Origin: Bacillota bacterium
GTDB taxonomy: Bacteria > Bacillota > DTU030
Length of the DNA: 5,812 nucleotides
NCBI GenBank assembly: GCA_012841005.1
Contig: DUVO01000316.1
Location: 1 to 5,812, forward strand
Direction of reading: 5' to 3'
Shown here: positions 5,591 through 5,812 of the stretch, in pieces
Layout: each line of letters starts with the position of its first letter
How positions within the stretch are numbered: position 1 is the stretch's first letter
The notes under the pieces: generated by a model
What the model saw: only the letters and a program-made list of their open reading frames with translations
Database searches by the model: none
What the model was told of the DNA's origin: nothing
Program-made: the position numbers and the translations under genes

Positions 5591-5710
5591 ATGAATACTG
5601 AGCGTACCAAGATTTACTTGGCACGCGCATTATTGCTAAAAAGTCACGGTTTTCCTCAGCGCAGTCGGGTTGCGCCCAACCGTTACAGGGGGACAGTCCC
5701 CCCAGGATAA
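5591..5710 (+). CDS. Possible 39-residue peptide or truncated gene start
   Basis: An ATG at 5591 follows AAAGGAGGTG (5572-5581) at good spacing, the best ribosome binding site in the tail. The frame encodes MNTERTKIYLARALLLKSHG and then 19 more residues, rich in Arg and Pro, ending in RGTVPPG and TAA at 5708. The first 20 residues read like the start of an ordinary soluble, possibly helical, protein. The last codons are supplied by the palindrome at 5688-5702. I do not recognise it. It may be the 5' remnant of a gene cut by a repeat insertion, or a real small protein. Confidence 0.35.
   Translation: MNTERTKIYLARALLLKSHGFPQRSRVAPNRYRGTVPPG
5688..5702. repeat. GC-rich palindrome GGGGGAC-A-GTCCCCC
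   Basis: A perfect 7-1-7 inverted repeat (GGGGGACAGTCCCCC) followed by one more C. It lies at the 3' end of the 39-codon frame, 11 bp before the next palindrome. The GGGGACAG core looks like REP-type repeat material. Confidence 0.65.
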
Positions 5711-5713
5711 AAT

Positions 5714-5733
5714 ATGTAGGGGCGCCCCTACAT
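5714..5733. repeat. Perfect 20-bp palindrome with core GGGGCGCCCC
   Basis: Ten bases ATGTAGGGGC followed directly by their exact reverse complement, with no spacer. As RNA it could form a stem with a minimal loop, followed by TTTTG on the plus strand and by ATTTTATCC on the minus strand, so it could also work as a bidirectional weak terminator. TGTAGGGGCG-type palindromes occur as dispersed repeats in many genomes. Confidence 0.65.
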
Positions 5734-5812
5734 TTTGCTCATGCACAAGAAATGCTATCTTGGGCAGGGCTGGACACTTTGCAAAGCCGGCGACTGAGCA
5801 CGGCCGCCCGAC
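5734..5812. other. Unassigned sequence to the right edge
   Basis: I see no supported gene here. On the minus strand a frame is open from the right edge through 5812-5640, but it crosses both palindromes and the 39-codon frame, and no family can be recognised. It is more likely repeat-derived or intergenic than coding. Confidence 0.3.

Noticed and set aside
5511..5601. A TTG-started frame through the REP-like hairpin ending just inside the 39-codon frame
   Set aside because: The GGAGG is too close to the TTG, and the peptide is mostly translated repeat sequence.
5405..5812. CRISPR array, tRNA or group II intron end in the tail
   Set aside because: There are no regularly spaced repeats, no tRNA-like cloverleaf and no domain V-like hairpin.

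Overview
The window is moderately GC-rich with strong GGAGG-type ribosome binding sites and sigma-A-type promoters. It carries Feo ferrous iron transport, a DUF5320-type protein and a palindromic intergenic repeat of a kind I associate with Clostridia. I infer an anaerobic member of the Clostridia (Bacillota) and cannot name a genus. Five genes with recognisable families fill positions 1-5419, and the last 390 bases are a repeat-rich tail.

Minus strand, 1-3483, read right to left. A consensus promoter (TTGACA, 17 bp, TATAAT) drives a 104-residue DUF5320-type Gly/Arg-rich protein with an acidic C-terminal coiled coil. It is followed by a metallo-beta-lactamase-fold enzyme of the COG1237 type, the family that includes the archaeal protein annotated as a 7,8-dihydropterin-6-methyl-4-(beta-D-ribofuranosyl)-aminobenzene 5'-phosphate synthase. 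A second strong promoter (TTGACC, 17 bp, TATAAT) with two Fur boxes then starts the feoA-feoB operon. feoB runs off the left edge after 574 codons.

Plus strand, 3594-5419. Two overlapping genes are transcribed away from the DUF5320 gene. The first encodes a small flavoprotein resembling DmrB (dihydromethanopterin reductase) and archaeoflavoprotein. The second encodes a 442-residue dihydropteroate-synthase-like protein of the kind found in tetrahydromethanopterin-using organisms. With the COG1237 enzyme next door, three families tied by homology or annotation to methanopterin-type pterins lie within 3.3 kb of what looks like a bacterial anaerobe. This is the most interesting biological possibility in the window, but it is an inference from family membership.

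Tail, 5405-5812. No established gene is visible. There is a weak terminator-like structure at the end of the last gene, a possible insertion-sequence end, a REP-like hairpin, two near-perfect or perfect GC-rich palindromes, and a 39-codon reading frame with a very good ribosome binding site whose 3' end is made of one palindrome. This looks like a landing zone for small repeats, perhaps over a decayed gene.

Regulation visible in the sequence: iron control of feoAB by Fur, with one operator at the transcription start and one in the leader, and a pair of 14-bp direct repeats bracketing the -10 box of the DUF5320 promoter, which look like binding sites for an unidentified regulator.
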